A stretch of 64,000 bases of DNA, taken from NCBI RefSeq assembly GCF_004124275.1, contig NZ_CP027218.1, forward strand, positions 2,421,501-2,485,500. Reading direction: 5' to 3'. Positions within the stretch are counted from its first letter, which is position 1. Each line of letters begins with the position of its first letter. The notes under the pieces were generated by a model. The model ran no database searches, was not told the DNA's origin, and saw only the letters and a program-made list of their open reading frames with translations. Origin of the DNA: Pseudomonas sp. DTU12.3. GTDB taxonomy: Bacteria > Pseudomonadota > Gammaproteobacteria > Pseudomonadales > Pseudomonadaceae. A program made the translations under genes and the position numbers. This document shows positions 44,647 through 52,717 of the stretch, piece by piece.

Positions 44647-45627
44647 ATGACGCGGTTCTACGATGCACGGGGCAATATCTATGGTGTTGTTTCACCGCAA
44701 GCGCTGCGCCTGGCGGGCGTTGATTTGCCTGCCAGCGCTGCCGAGTGCGCGTCGTCGCGGTCGTCGTGGAGCGCGGCGGCGATCAGCCTTTGCTGTGACT
44801 GGCCTGAAGGCCAGCGTCCACCGAAGAGCAAATCCCATCGCAGCGATGGCCTGTTGATCGGCCCGTTCCAGGCTTCGCCACCGTTCGATGTATTGATCGT
44901 CAATACCGACGGTTCGCTGGCCGAGCGCAGCGGCAACGGCCTGACGATTTTTTCTCAGGCACTGAGCGAGCAAGGGTTGATGCCGCAGGAGGGCGCGTTG
45001 TTGCGCGTGCATCACGATAAGGGCGAGCCGGTGCAGACATCCGTGAAAGCTGCCGAGGTCGACGGCGTGCAAGGGTTTTGGCTGGACCTCGGTCAAGCGG
45101 ATTTCGGGCCGCGCGCGGTGGATGCGCAGAACGTTCAAAGTGTCGACTTCAATGGCCGAGAGGTCAGCAGTATTCAGCCATTGGCGAAGCTCGATCGTGC
45201 CTGGTCGTACAGCCAATTCGTGCGTATCGGCAATCCACATTGCGTGACGCTGCTCGACGACCAGTCAGCCTTGCCGAGCAATGAACAGATGCGTGAGTCG
45301 CCGCTTGATCAAGGCCTGACCCGCATCGCCTACGCCGTGCCCACCGGCGCAGGTCAGCCATGCCCGGCAGGCGTCAACCTGCAATGGGCGGTACGCGATG
45401 CCGAACAACGAATCATCGCGCGAGTATTCGAACGCGGCGAAGGGCCGACGGCCTCATCCGGCACCAGCGCCAGTGCGGTGGCCTGTGCGGCATGGCGGGT
45501 AGGTTGGGTCGCGGCGGGGGAAGTGCAGGTGGTCATGCCCGGCGGCACGGCACCGATTCTGCTGGAGGAAATCGACGGTGAGCGGGTGCGCGTCAGATTG
45601 TTTGGTACGGCGCAGTTGATGAGCTGA
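44647..45627 (+). CDS. DapF-fold (diaminopimelate epimerase-like) protein lacking both catalytic cysteines
   Basis: This 326-residue protein has the two-lobed DapF/PhzF fold pattern: NTDGSLAERSGNG in the first lobe, IGNPHCVTL in the centre and GEGPTASSGTSASAV in the second lobe. In diaminopimelate epimerase these are CGNG and ACGTG, where the two Cys residues carry out proton exchange. Here both are Ser (S95 and S271). Epimerisation by the thiol mechanism is therefore unlikely; isomerase, dehydratase or binding roles seen in relatives such as PhzF are possible. The essential DapF is presumably encoded elsewhere. The first 60 residues are unusually Ser/Cys-rich and poorly conserved. The gene stands alone between repeats. 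Confidence 0.75.
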   Translation: MTRFYDARGNIYGVVSPQALRLAGVDLPASAAECASSRSSWSAAAISLCCDWPEGQRPPKSKSHRSDGLLIGPFQASPPFDVLIVNTDGSLAERSGNGLTIFSQALSEQGLMPQEGALLRVHHDKGEPVQTSVKAAEVDGVQGFWLDLGQADFGPRAVDAQNVQSVDFNGREVSSIQPLAKLDRAWSYSQFVRIGNPHCVTLLDDQSALPSNEQMRESPLDQGLTRIAYAVPTGAGQPCPAGVNLQWAVRDAEQRIIARVFERGEGPTASSGTSASAVACAAWRVGWVAAGEVQVVMPGGTAPILLEEIDGERVRVRLFGTAQLMS

Positions 45628-45639
45628 GTTCAAAACAGC

Positions 45640-45867
45640 CATCGCTGGCAAGCCAGGCTCCCACAGGGGTTTGAGGTAAACCCAAATATCATGTCCAACC
45701 ACACAATCCTGTGGGAGCGAGCCTGCTCGCGAAAGCATTATGTCAGTCACATTGATGTTGAGGATGTCGGCCTCTTCGCGAGCAGGCTCGCTCCCATATT
45801 GGATTTAGCTGCACACGAATCATGTGCTTACCCCAGAACCCTGTGGGAGTCAGGCTTGCCAGCGATG
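45640..45867. repeat. Nested inverted repeats of two families
   Basis: Outer arms at 45640-45667 and 45840-45867 (CATCGCTGGCAAGCC, two mismatches in 28) enclose inner arms at 45711-45733 and 45775-45796 (GTGGGAGCGAGCCTGCTCGC). The whole 264-bp gap between the convergent dapF-like and codA genes consists of this element; no gene is seen. Confidence 0.8.
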
Positions 45868-45891
45868 AGGCCATCAGCCCCGACGACAATC

Positions 45892-47139
45892 TCAACTCAG
45901 ATCGGTACTGAACTCCACCACCGGCATCTGCCGCTTCATCAACACTTTGCCGCCGCGAATCGAATACAACGGCAAGCCCTGGCTGCGGATCACTTCGTAA
46001 TCGCTGTCCGCCGAGAGTATCAGCAGGTTCGCCGGGCGTCCGCGTTCCAGTCCGTAACGTTCGCCCAGATGCATGGCCTTGGCGCTGTTGTCGGTGACCA
46101 GATCCAGCGCACTTTGCAGGTTGCGGTAACCGAGCATGTGGCAAATGTGCAGTCCCGCCTCGAGCACGCGGAGGATGTTGCCGTTGCCCAGCGGGTACCA
46201 CGGATCGACGATCGAGTCCTGGCCAAAACACACGTTCATTCCGGCTTCGAGCAACTCGTTCACGCGGGTCACACCACGGCGTTTCGGGAAGTTGTCGAAG
46301 CGCCCTTGCAGGTGAATGCTTTCGGTCGGGCAGGAGACAAAACTGATCCCCGAATGCCCGAGCAGACGGAACAGTTTGGCGCAGTAGGCATTGTCGTAAG
46401 AACCCATCGCCGTGGTGTGGCTGGCGGTGACGAGGGCGCCCATGTCGCGGCTGCGGGCTTCTTCGGCGAGCACTTCGAGAAAGCGTGAATGCGGGTCGTC
46501 GGTCTCGTCGCAATGCACGTCGACCAGGCAACCGGTGCGCTCGGCCAGATCCATTAAAAACTTCACCGAACTGACGCCCTGATCGCGGGTGTACTCGAAA
46601 TGCGGAATCCCGCCGACCACGTCCGCGCCCATGCGGATCGACTCTTCCATCAACTCGCGGCCATTGCGGAACGACTCGATGCCTTCCTGCGGGAACGCGA
46701 CGATTTGCAGGTCGATGAGGTGACGGCTTTCCTCGCGCACTTCGAGCATCGCTTTCAGCGCGGTGAGTTGCGGGTCAGTGACGTCGACGTGAGTGCGCAC
46801 ATGCTGAATGCCGTGCGCGGCCAGCGTCTGAATGGTCTTCTTGGCGCGAGTCTTGGTGTCTTCTTCGGTGATGGTGACCTTGCGCTCGCCCCAGCACTCA
46901 ATGCCTTCGAACAGCGTGCCGCTCATGTTCCAGCGTGGTTCGCCGGCGGTGAGGGTGGCGTCGAGGTGAATGTGCGGCTCGACGAAGGGCGGCACCACCA
47001 GATTGCCGCCGGCGTCGAGATCATCCGGGCCAAGGGTGGGCGCTTCGGTCTGCCGGGCGATGCTGCGGATCAGGCCGTCTTCAAGGTGCAATTCGTGCAA
47101 ACCTTCCTGGTTGCGCAAACGGGCGTTGATGATGTGCAT
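45892..47139 (-). CDS. codA: Cytosine deaminase-like amidohydrolase
   Basis: This 415-residue metal-dependent amidohydrolase resembles E. coli CodA along its length: PPFVEPHIHLDATLTAGEP (metal ligands H56 and H58), SGTLFEGIE, IQHVRTHVDVTDPQLTALKA, VDVHCDETDD, TASHTTAM and SIHLQGRFDNFPKRRG. It hydrolyses cytosine to uracil and ammonia in pyrimidine salvage. Two active-site changes stand out: the CodA segment I recall as FGHDDVFDPWYP reads FGQDSIVDPWYP, and the ANPL region reads SCPTESIHL. The Asp equivalent to E. coli D314 is Ser, so specificity may be altered towards another pyrimidine. It follows the permease gene by 15 bp. Confidence 0.88.
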   Translation of the reverse strand: MHIINARLRNQEGLHELHLEDGLIRSIARQTEAPTLGPDDLDAGGNLVVPPFVEPHIHLDATLTAGEPRWNMSGTLFEGIECWGERKVTITEEDTKTRAKKTIQTLAAHGIQHVRTHVDVTDPQLTALKAMLEVREESRHLIDLQIVAFPQEGIESFRNGRELMEESIRMGADVVGGIPHFEYTRDQGVSSVKFLMDLAERTGCLVDVHCDETDDPHSRFLEVLAEEARSRDMGALVTASHTTAMGSYDNAYCAKLFRLLGHSGISFVSCPTESIHLQGRFDNFPKRRGVTRVNELLEAGMNVCFGQDSIVDPWYPLGNGNILRVLEAGLHICHMLGYRNLQSALDLVTDNSAKAMHLGERYGLERGRPANLLILSADSDYEVIRSQGLPLYSIRGGKVLMKRQMPVVEFSTDLS

Positions 47140-47154
47140 CAGGCGAATCCTTTT

Positions 47155-48426
47155 TTATAGGTCTTGTAGTGGCGCGGCCGCGCTGCGAGCGCCGAGCACG
47201 CCGGTGACGATGACATACGTTAACGCGGCAGCGGCGATGCCTACCAGCGGCGCAACCCATGGCGAGCTGAACGCCGCGACCGTGCCGACCGCGTAAGCCC
47301 CGAGGCCCGGCCAGTTGAAGGCTGGGAGCCGTGCGTCGGCGAGGCGCGGATAACGCCCGCGCCAGCGGTAGAAAAAGTCCGCCATGATCACCCCGCCAAT
47401 CGGCGGAATCACCGTGCCGAGCAGAATCAGGTACGGCACCAGCATGTCGTACATGCCGAGCAAGGCGAGCAGCGTACCGATCACCGCGCCGGCCAAGGTC
47501 ACGGTCTTGCGCCGACCGGTGCGCAGAAGGTTGCAACCGGCGACGGCGAAGTTGTAGATGGTGTTGTCCTGAGTGCTCCAGATGTTCAGCAACAGCATGG
47601 CCATTGCGGCCATGGCGAAACCCTGCAACAGCAGCACTTCAACCACGTCGGGTTGTTGATAGACGATGGCTCCGTACGCGCCGATCAGCACCATCAGGCC
47701 ATTGCCGATGAAAAACCCGATCAGGCTGGCCAGCACCGCAACGCGCGCCGAACGCGAGAAACGCGTCCAGTTGGTCGCCTGAGTGGCGCCGCTGACGAAG
47801 GTGCCGAACACCAAGGTGATCGCGGTTGACCAGTCCATCGAACCGCTTGGCACCACGCTGAGCAAGCCTTCGAAACCGCCGACTTTCACCGTCGCCACCC
47901 ACATCGATAGCATCAGCAGCAACATCATTGCTGGTACGGCGATGTACGAGAGAATTTCCAGTCCGCGATAGCCGACATACGCCGTGGCGCAAAACATCAG
48001 GCCGAACAGCACCATCAAACCGAGCACCGTGCCCTCATCGAGATCAAAGTATTTGCCGATTACCACCGCAGCGGTAGCGGTGCCCCAGGCGTACCAGCCG
48101 ATTTGGGTAAAGCCAAGGATCAGGTCGCTGAGTTTGCTGCCGACTTCGCCGAAGCAGAAGCGTCCCATCAACACCGAATTAAGGCCGCTCTTGAAGGCGA
48201 TGTAACCCAGCCCGGCCGCGTAGAGTCCCAGCAGCAGATTACCGACGATGATCACCGCGATCATCTCGGCGAAACTGAACGCAACCCCGAGCTTGCCACC
48301 GGCAAACATGGTCGCGGTGAAAAACGTGAAGCCCAGTAACACCATCGCCGTAGAGGCCAGGCCTTTGCGCGCGTGCATCGGGACTTCGCTGAGGGGGTAA
48401 TCGTTGCCGGGAGCGTTCTGCGTCAT
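47155..48426 (-). CDS. codB: Cytosine permease, NCS1 family
   Basis: This 423-residue inner-membrane permease has about 12 hydrophobic segments. It starts with NDYPLSEVPMHARKG, typical of the CodB branch, and contains GLYAAGLGYIAFKSGLNSVL and NWTRFSRSARVAVLASLIGF. The true ATG is 48426, with AAGGA upstream; the longer frame runs back through a REP element. It transports cytosine or a related base for the deaminase encoded next, forming a codBA operon. Confidence 0.9.
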   Translation of the reverse strand: MTQNAPGNDYPLSEVPMHARKGLASTAMVLLGFTFFTATMFAGGKLGVAFSFAEMIAVIIVGNLLLGLYAAGLGYIAFKSGLNSVLMGRFCFGEVGSKLSDLILGFTQIGWYAWGTATAAVVIGKYFDLDEGTVLGLMVLFGLMFCATAYVGYRGLEILSYIAVPAMMLLLMLSMWVATVKVGGFEGLLSVVPSGSMDWSTAITLVFGTFVSGATQATNWTRFSRSARVAVLASLIGFFIGNGLMVLIGAYGAIVYQQPDVVEVLLLQGFAMAAMAMLLLNIWSTQDNTIYNFAVAGCNLLRTGRRKTVTLAGAVIGTLLALLGMYDMLVPYLILLGTVIPPIGGVIMADFFYRWRGRYPRLADARLPAFNWPGLGAYAVGTVAAFSSPWVAPLVGIAAAALTYVIVTGVLGARSAAAPLQDL

Positions 48427-48564
48427 GGGGCGGTCCTTGCTGAGAAAGAGAAGACGCGGAGAAGGGTTGCAGTGGTCGTGCCAAACAATGGCGCTGCGCG
48501 GTATGTATAGACGAGGCTTCAATATCCGGCGCGAAATGGTGCACCTGAACACACCGAAGCCCCA

Positions 48565-48651
48565 TGTAGGAGCTGCCGCAGGCTGCGATCTTTTGATCTT
48601 GTTTTTAAAAGACCAGATCAGGAGATCGCAGCCTGCGGCAGCTCCTACAGG
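48565..48651. repeat. REP inverted pair upstream of codBA
   Basis: TGTAGGAGCTGCCGCAGGCT and its inverted copy, with one arm degenerate near AGATCAGGAGATC, lie between the codB start and the hydrolase stop. Confidence 0.92.
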
Positions 48652-48665
48652 GGATTTGTGTGGGG

Positions 48666-49478
48666 TCAGAGAAAGCGCATCAGGGCGGCGACGATGGCTT
48701 CGGGGGCGTCTTCCTGGACAAGATGGCCGGCGTTGGGAATGGCGTGGAATTGCGAGCCGGGGATCAGATGATGTAACGCACGACCACGCTCGATGGGAAT
48801 CCACTGGTCTTCTTCGCCCCAGAGAATCTGCACCGGGCAACGGATGGTCGGGTATAGCGGTTGAGCTTCCAGCGTATAGCGCTCATCCATCTGCGCAATC
48901 TGCCGATAGAACGCCGCTTGCCCCGGATCGCCCAGCCACGGCTGCACGTAGGGCGCCAGTTCCGCATCGGCAATATCCCGGTGTATCGCCCCGCGAATGT
49001 AGGTCGGCACGATGGCGCGCTGGATGTAATCTGGCAGACCACTGAACGCTGCCTCATGCTGACGCACGTGCTGCACGAACGGCGACCCCCACGGCGTCAG
49101 CGCCACCGGATCGATCAGGGTCAGGCTGCGGTAATCCCTGCCGTTGAGCAGATGCGCGCGCAAGACCGTGGCACCGCCAAAGTCGTGGGCGACGATGTCG
49201 GGGCAATCCAGATTCCAATGATCGAGCAGTTGTGCCAGCAGCACGTTCTGCACGCCGAGGGAGACGTCGGCGTCGGGTTGCGCGGAGCGTCCGTAACCGA
49301 GCAAATCAAAATAGTGCACGCGGTGTGTGGCAAAAAAGTGCGGGGCGATCCGGTGCCACACGTACGACGAAAACGGCGTGCCATGCACGAACACCAGCGG
49401 CGGCCCGTCGCCGCGCACGGCGTAACGTACCTGTTGCCCGTTGAAGTCAAAGACCTGATCCAGCAGCCAGTCCGTCAT
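48666..49478 (-). CDS. Alpha/beta hydrolase with Asp nucleophile (haloalkane dehalogenase / epoxide hydrolase type)
   Basis: This 270-residue hydrolase has HGTPFSSYVWH as the oxyanion loop and AHDFGG as the nucleophile elbow, where D99 replaces the Ser of esterases. WGEEDQWIP supplies the acid and AGHLVQED the catalytic His. The Asp nucleophile puts it with haloalkane dehalogenases or epoxide hydrolases; the cap residues needed to decide, such as the halide-binding Trp pair, are not clear enough. ATG 49478 follows GAGGAC. No metabolic partner is adjacent, as both flanks are REP elements. Confidence 0.85.
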   Translation of the reverse strand: MTDWLLDQVFDFNGQQVRYAVRGDGPPLVFVHGTPFSSYVWHRIAPHFFATHRVHYFDLLGYGRSAQPDADVSLGVQNVLLAQLLDHWNLDCPDIVAHDFGGATVLRAHLLNGRDYRSLTLIDPVALTPWGSPFVQHVRQHEAAFSGLPDYIQRAIVPTYIRGAIHRDIADAELAPYVQPWLGDPGQAAFYRQIAQMDERYTLEAQPLYPTIRCPVQILWGEEDQWIPIERGRALHHLIPGSQFHAIPNAGHLVQEDAPEAIVAALMRFL

Positions 49479-49558
49479 GGGCCTGTCCTCTTGGCGGGTG
49501 GGAGCCAAAAAGCATAGGCGTAAAAAAACAGCCGTGAAGGCTGTTCTCTGAACCGTCC

Positions 49559-49651
49559 CCCTGTAGGAGCTGCCGCAGGCTGCGATCTTTTGATCTGGCT
49601 TTAAAAAAAACAAAGATCAAAAGATCGCAGCCTGCGGCAGCTCCTACAGGG
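49559..49651. repeat. REP inverted pair upstream of the hydrolase
   Basis: CCTGTAGGAGCTGCCGCAGG and its exact inverted copy flank a loop rich in A. It separates the hydrolase start from the queD stop. Confidence 0.95.
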
Positions 49652-49662
49652 AGCTTTGCGGG

Positions 49663-50019
49663 TTATTCGCCGCGATAGATGCAGCCGCTGGTGCACGTCT
49701 CGTGGATACGGATCGCGCTCAGTTCCGGCAGCAGTGGCTTCAATTCATTCCAGATGAATTTCGCCAGCACTTCACTGGTCGGGTTTTCCAGGCCAGGAAT
49801 ATCGTTCAGGTAGTTGTGGTCCAGACGCTCGTACAACGGCTTGAAGATCGCCTTGATTTCAGAGAAATCACGGATCCAGCCAGTGTGCGGATCGAGGTCG
49901 CCGCTGAGGTGAATCGCCACTTTGAACGAGTGACCGTGCAGACGCCCGCACTTGTGGCCGTCCGGGACGTGCGGCAGGCGGTGGGCGGATTCGAAAGTAA
50001 ATTCCTTGAAGATTTCCAC
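49663..50019 (-). CDS. queD: 6-carboxy-5,6,7,8-tetrahydropterin synthase
   Basis: This 118-residue enzyme of queuosine and 7-deazaguanine biosynthesis converts dihydroneopterin triphosphate to 6-carboxytetrahydropterin. Zinc-binding His residues are in ESAHRL and LHGHSF, the catalytic Cys in KCGRLHG, and the substrate-binding Glu in IHETCTSG. The length is normal for the family. No preQ1-type riboswitch is obvious in the 85-bp upstream gap. From memory, its orthologue in P. aeruginosa lies near the same chemotaxis and two-component genes. Confidence 0.93.
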   Translation of the reverse strand: MEIFKEFTFESAHRLPHVPDGHKCGRLHGHSFKVAIHLSGDLDPHTGWIRDFSEIKAIFKPLYERLDHNYLNDIPGLENPTSEVLAKFIWNELKPLLPELSAIRIHETCTSGCIYRGE

Positions 50020-50104
50020 GGTATTTTCGGCTCTGTTCAGATGGTGTTCGCCGCAGCGATTCGGGCAGGCGGCGAGTTTACCAGCTTGTGTTTGGCCGTG
50101 CTGA

Positions 50105-51184
50105 CTAAAGGGTCAGCAAGCGCTCGGCGAGGCGACCATTGGCAGTCAGTTCAAGGAACTCGTCGCCGAGGCGGCGGCTTTCGTCCATCGCCGCGTGCCA
50201 GTATTTCTGCCGGCTCGGCGCATCGCCCATGAAGCGTTTGAAGTCATTTCGGTCGGGCAGTTTGCCGTAGGGCAGACGCGCCAGGTATTCCTTCGAGGGC
50301 GCGAGCAACAGCACGTCCTGCAAACGTTGCACCGAGGCCTTGCGCCACGGCAGGGTCTTGTCAAACCAGCCGGGAATCACCCGGTCGGTGAAGTGCGGAT
50401 AGAGCACGATGCCGTCGCCGCTGTAGGGCAGGTCGAGGTGATAATCGAGCAAGCCACCGTCGCGAAAGGTGCCGGCGCCAGCACCCGGCAGGTCACGCAC
50501 GCCTTCCATGACCATCGGGATCGAACCCGAGGCCAATAGCGCCTGACGCAAGTTAGCGGCATTCAGGGCGACGAAGCGTGACGGGAAGTCATTCAGCGCA
50601 TTCACCGGTGGCGCCAGGCGCGGATCGTGGATGATCAGTCGCTCGAAGTGCCGCGACAGCCGTGCGCGCCCACGCAGGTTATCGGCGATCACCGAACCCA
50701 GTGCCAGCCCGAGGCGACCGCGATGGTCGTCGGCCAGGCGGCCCTGGCTTTTCACCACCATGATGTTCAGGCGGTAATCGGCGTTGCTGAGGATGCTCGC
50801 GTCGCGGCCGTCGAGCAGCTCATTGAGCATGCGCTGCGAGCTCTGACTGATCTCGGCCATGGTCACGCCCTTGTTGAAATTCTGCTCGGCGTAGAGCTGG
50901 CCGAGACGGCGAATCCCTTCAGCGGCATCCGGCAGACAGGCACTCGCAAAACGCCAGGAGCCGACCGACGCACCGATCAGCGAACGCTCGCGTGGTGCGG
51001 CCGGCAGCCATTCACCGAACAACGCCAAGTCCAGCCCCTGAATGCCCAACGCCTTCGGCCCACCAGCCGCGCCGGGCAGGGTGCCGACGTCGGCGGCGTG
51101 CAAGCCTTGCGCGCGAATCCGCGCCATGGCGCGCGGGCCGGCCTTGAGGGTGAGGGCGGGGAACTTGATGTGGATGGCAGTCAT
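50105..51184 (-). CDS. Patatin-like phospholipase family protein
   Basis: This 359-residue protein has the patatin elements: a Gly-rich oxyanion stretch ([10 protein letters not shown], about 41-50), the nucleophile elbow GASVGSW with S73, and the catalytic Asp in [10 protein letters not shown] (DGG). It probably acts as a cytoplasmic or secreted acyl hydrolase; no signal peptide is visible. The ATG at 51184 opens the conserved N-terminus [16 protein letters not shown]. It is divergent from the PepSY genes. Confidence 0.82.
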   Translation of the reverse strand: MTAIHIKFPALTLKAGPRAMARIRAQGLHAADVGTLPGAAGGPKALGIQGLDLALFGEWLPAAPRERSLIGASVGSWRFASACLPDAAEGIRRLGQLYAEQNFNKGVTMAEISQSSQRMLNELLDGRDASILSNADYRLNIMVVKSQGRLADDHRGRLGLALGSVIADNLRGRARLSRHFERLIIHDPRLAPPVNALNDFPSRFVALNAANLRQALLASGSIPMVMEGVRDLPGAGAGTFRDGGLLDYHLDLPYSGDGIVLYPHFTDRVIPGWFDKTLPWRKASVQRLQDVLLLAPSKEYLARLPYGKLPDRNDFKRFMGDAPSRQKYWHAAMDESRRLGDEFLELTANGRLAERLLTL

Positions 51185-51238
51185 ACCGGTCTCGATCGTT
51201 AGCAAGCGAACAATTATAAGCACATGTTACAAAATCCT

Positions 51239-51321
51239 GCAGGAGCTGCCGCAGGCTGCGATCTTTTGATGTTGTTTTTAAAAGACAAGATCAAAAGATC
51301 GCAGCCTGCGGCAGCTCCTAC
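51239..51321. repeat. REP inverted pair in a divergent intergenic region
   Basis: AGGAGCTGCCGCAGGCTGCG and its inverted copy flank an AT-rich loop between the divergent patatin and PepSY genes. It is unusual in lying between two gene starts. Confidence 0.93.
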
Positions 51322-51355
51322 ATTGGGCGTGCGGAGTGCTGAGCAATGATGGCAA

Positions 51356-51371
51356 TTCAGTTTCAGTTAAG
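51356..51371 (+). promoter_or_regulatory. Direct repeat TTCAG-N6-TTAAG, candidate response-regulator site
   Basis: TTCAG (51356-51360) and TTAAG (51367-51371) are spaced one helical turn apart, 55 bp before the PepSY start. From memory, BqsR of P. aeruginosa recognises TTAAG-N6-TTAAG, so autoregulation of this operon is plausible. Confidence 0.5.
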
Positions 51372-51425
51372 TTCAAATCGCTAAGGTGCCCGCCGTATGC
51401 AACACATAAAAATACGGAGACACCC

Positions 51426-51734
51426 ATGAAAACCCTGACTGCCCTGTCCATTGCCTCGATCGTCGGCCTCACCGCCAGCCTCGCCCATGCGCGTGATCTG
51501 GGTCCCGATGAAGCCCTGCGTCTGCGTGACGCTGGTACTATCGTGTCCTTCGAGAAGCTCAACGCGACCGCGCTGGCCAGGCACCCGGGCGCGACCATCA
51601 CCGACACCGAGCTGGAAGAGCAGTACGGCAAGTACATCTACCAGATCGAAGTGCGTGATCGGCAGGGGCTGGAATGGGATCTGGAGTTAGACGCGGTCAG
51701 CGGGCAAGTGCTCAAGAATCATCAGGATACGTAA
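51426..51734 (+). CDS. Periplasmic PepSY-domain protein
   Basis: This 102-residue protein has a signal peptide ending HARD. The mature part starts DLGPDEALRLRDAGTIVSFE and ends with a PepSY repeat (TDTELEEQYGKYIYQIEVRD, DAVSGQVLK). Its stop overlaps the ATG of a second, similar protein (TAATG). PepSY proteins in such operons are thought to modulate the neighbouring sensor; direct evidence is not in the sequence. Confidence 0.88.
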   Translation: MKTLTALSIASIVGLTASLAHARDLGPDEALRLRDAGTIVSFEKLNATALARHPGATITDTELEEQYGKYIYQIEVRDRQGLEWDLELDAVSGQVLKNHQDT

Positions 51735-52045
51735 TGAAGGTTAATGTTCGCGCCACCAGCCGCACTGCGCTGGCGCTTGTGATTTTCTGCTCGGCGGCGC
51801 TGGCCCGCGACCTCGGTCCGGACGAAGCGCTCAATCTGCGCAAGCAGGGCGTGATCCTGCCGCTGGAGCAAGTGCTGCAACAAGCCATGGATCGCTACCC
51901 TGGCGCGAAACTGCTGGAGGTCGAGCTGGAAGAAAAGCACGACGTCTACATTTATGAAGTCGAGTTGCTGACGGTTGAAGGTGTGGCCCGCGAGCTGCAC
52001 CTGAGGGCCGATACCGGCGAACTTGTGAAAGACAAGGAAGATTGA
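51734..52045 (+). CDS. Second periplasmic PepSY-domain protein
   Basis: This 103-residue paralogue of the preceding protein has a signal peptide ending about ALARD and the same DLGPDEALNLRKQGVILPLE opening. A PepSY repeat follows (LEVELEEKHDVYIYEVELL, DTGELVKDKED). It starts within the upstream stop codon and is followed three bases later by the response regulator, giving a tight four-gene operon. Confidence 0.88.
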   Translation: MKVNVRATSRTALALVIFCSAALARDLGPDEALNLRKQGVILPLEQVLQQAMDRYPGAKLLEVELEEKHDVYIYEVELLTVEGVARELHLRADTGELVKDKED

Positions 52046-52048
52046 CCG

Positions 52049-52717
52049 ATGCGTTTGCTTCTGGTGGAAGACCATGTGCCGCTGGCCGACGAATTGCTCG
52101 CCGCCCTGCAACGCCAAGGCTACGCAGTCGATTGGCTGGCCGACGGCCGCGACGCGCTGTATCAGGGCAGCAGCGAGCCGTATGACCTGATCATTCTCGA
52201 CCTTGGCCTGCCCGGCGTACCTGGGCTTGAGGTGCTGGCGCAATGGCGCGCCGGCGGTCTGGCGATCCCGGTGTTGATCCTCACCGCGCGCGATTCCTGG
52301 GCCGAGCGCATCGAAGGGCTGAAGGCCGGTGCCGACGATTACCTGACCAAACCGTTCCACCCTGAAGAGTTGCAGTTGCGCATTCAGTCGCTGTTACGCC
52401 GCTCCAAGGGCCAGGCCAATCAGCCGACGCTGAAGGCTGCCGGACTGCATCTGGATGAAGGTCGCCAGTGCGTCGTTCGCGATGGCGCCGACATCCAGCT
52501 GACTGCCGCCGAATTCCGCCTGCTGCGCTATTTCATGCTGCATCCGGAGCAGATCCTGTCGAAAAGCCACCTCGCCGAACACCTCTACGACGGTGAAACC
52601 GAGCGTGACTCCAACGTCCTCGAAGTCCACGTCAATCACCTGCGCCGCAAGCTCGGCAAAAGCGTGATCGAAACCCGTCGCGGCCAGGGTTACCTGTTCG
52701 GCGGGCAAGCTTCGTGA
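52049..52717 (+). CDS. OmpR/PhoB-family response regulator, BqsR/CarR-like
   Basis: This 222-residue regulator has a receiver with phospho-acceptor D51 ([10 protein letters not shown]) and the Lys in [13 protein letters not shown], followed by a winged helix (about 130-218; [40 protein letters not shown]). Gene order with two PepSY proteins and a following kinase, and the neighbouring chemoreceptors, resemble the bqs/car operon of P. aeruginosa as I recall it. It overlaps the kinase by four bases. Confidence 0.92.
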   Translation: MRLLLVEDHVPLADELLAALQRQGYAVDWLADGRDALYQGSSEPYDLIILDLGLPGVPGLEVLAQWRAGGLAIPVLILTARDSWAERIEGLKAGADDYLTKPFHPEELQLRIQSLLRRSKGQANQPTLKAAGLHLDEGRQCVVRDGADIQLTAAEFRLLRYFMLHPEQILSKSHLAEHLYDGETERDSNVLEVHVNHLRRKLGKSVIETRRGQGYLFGGQAS

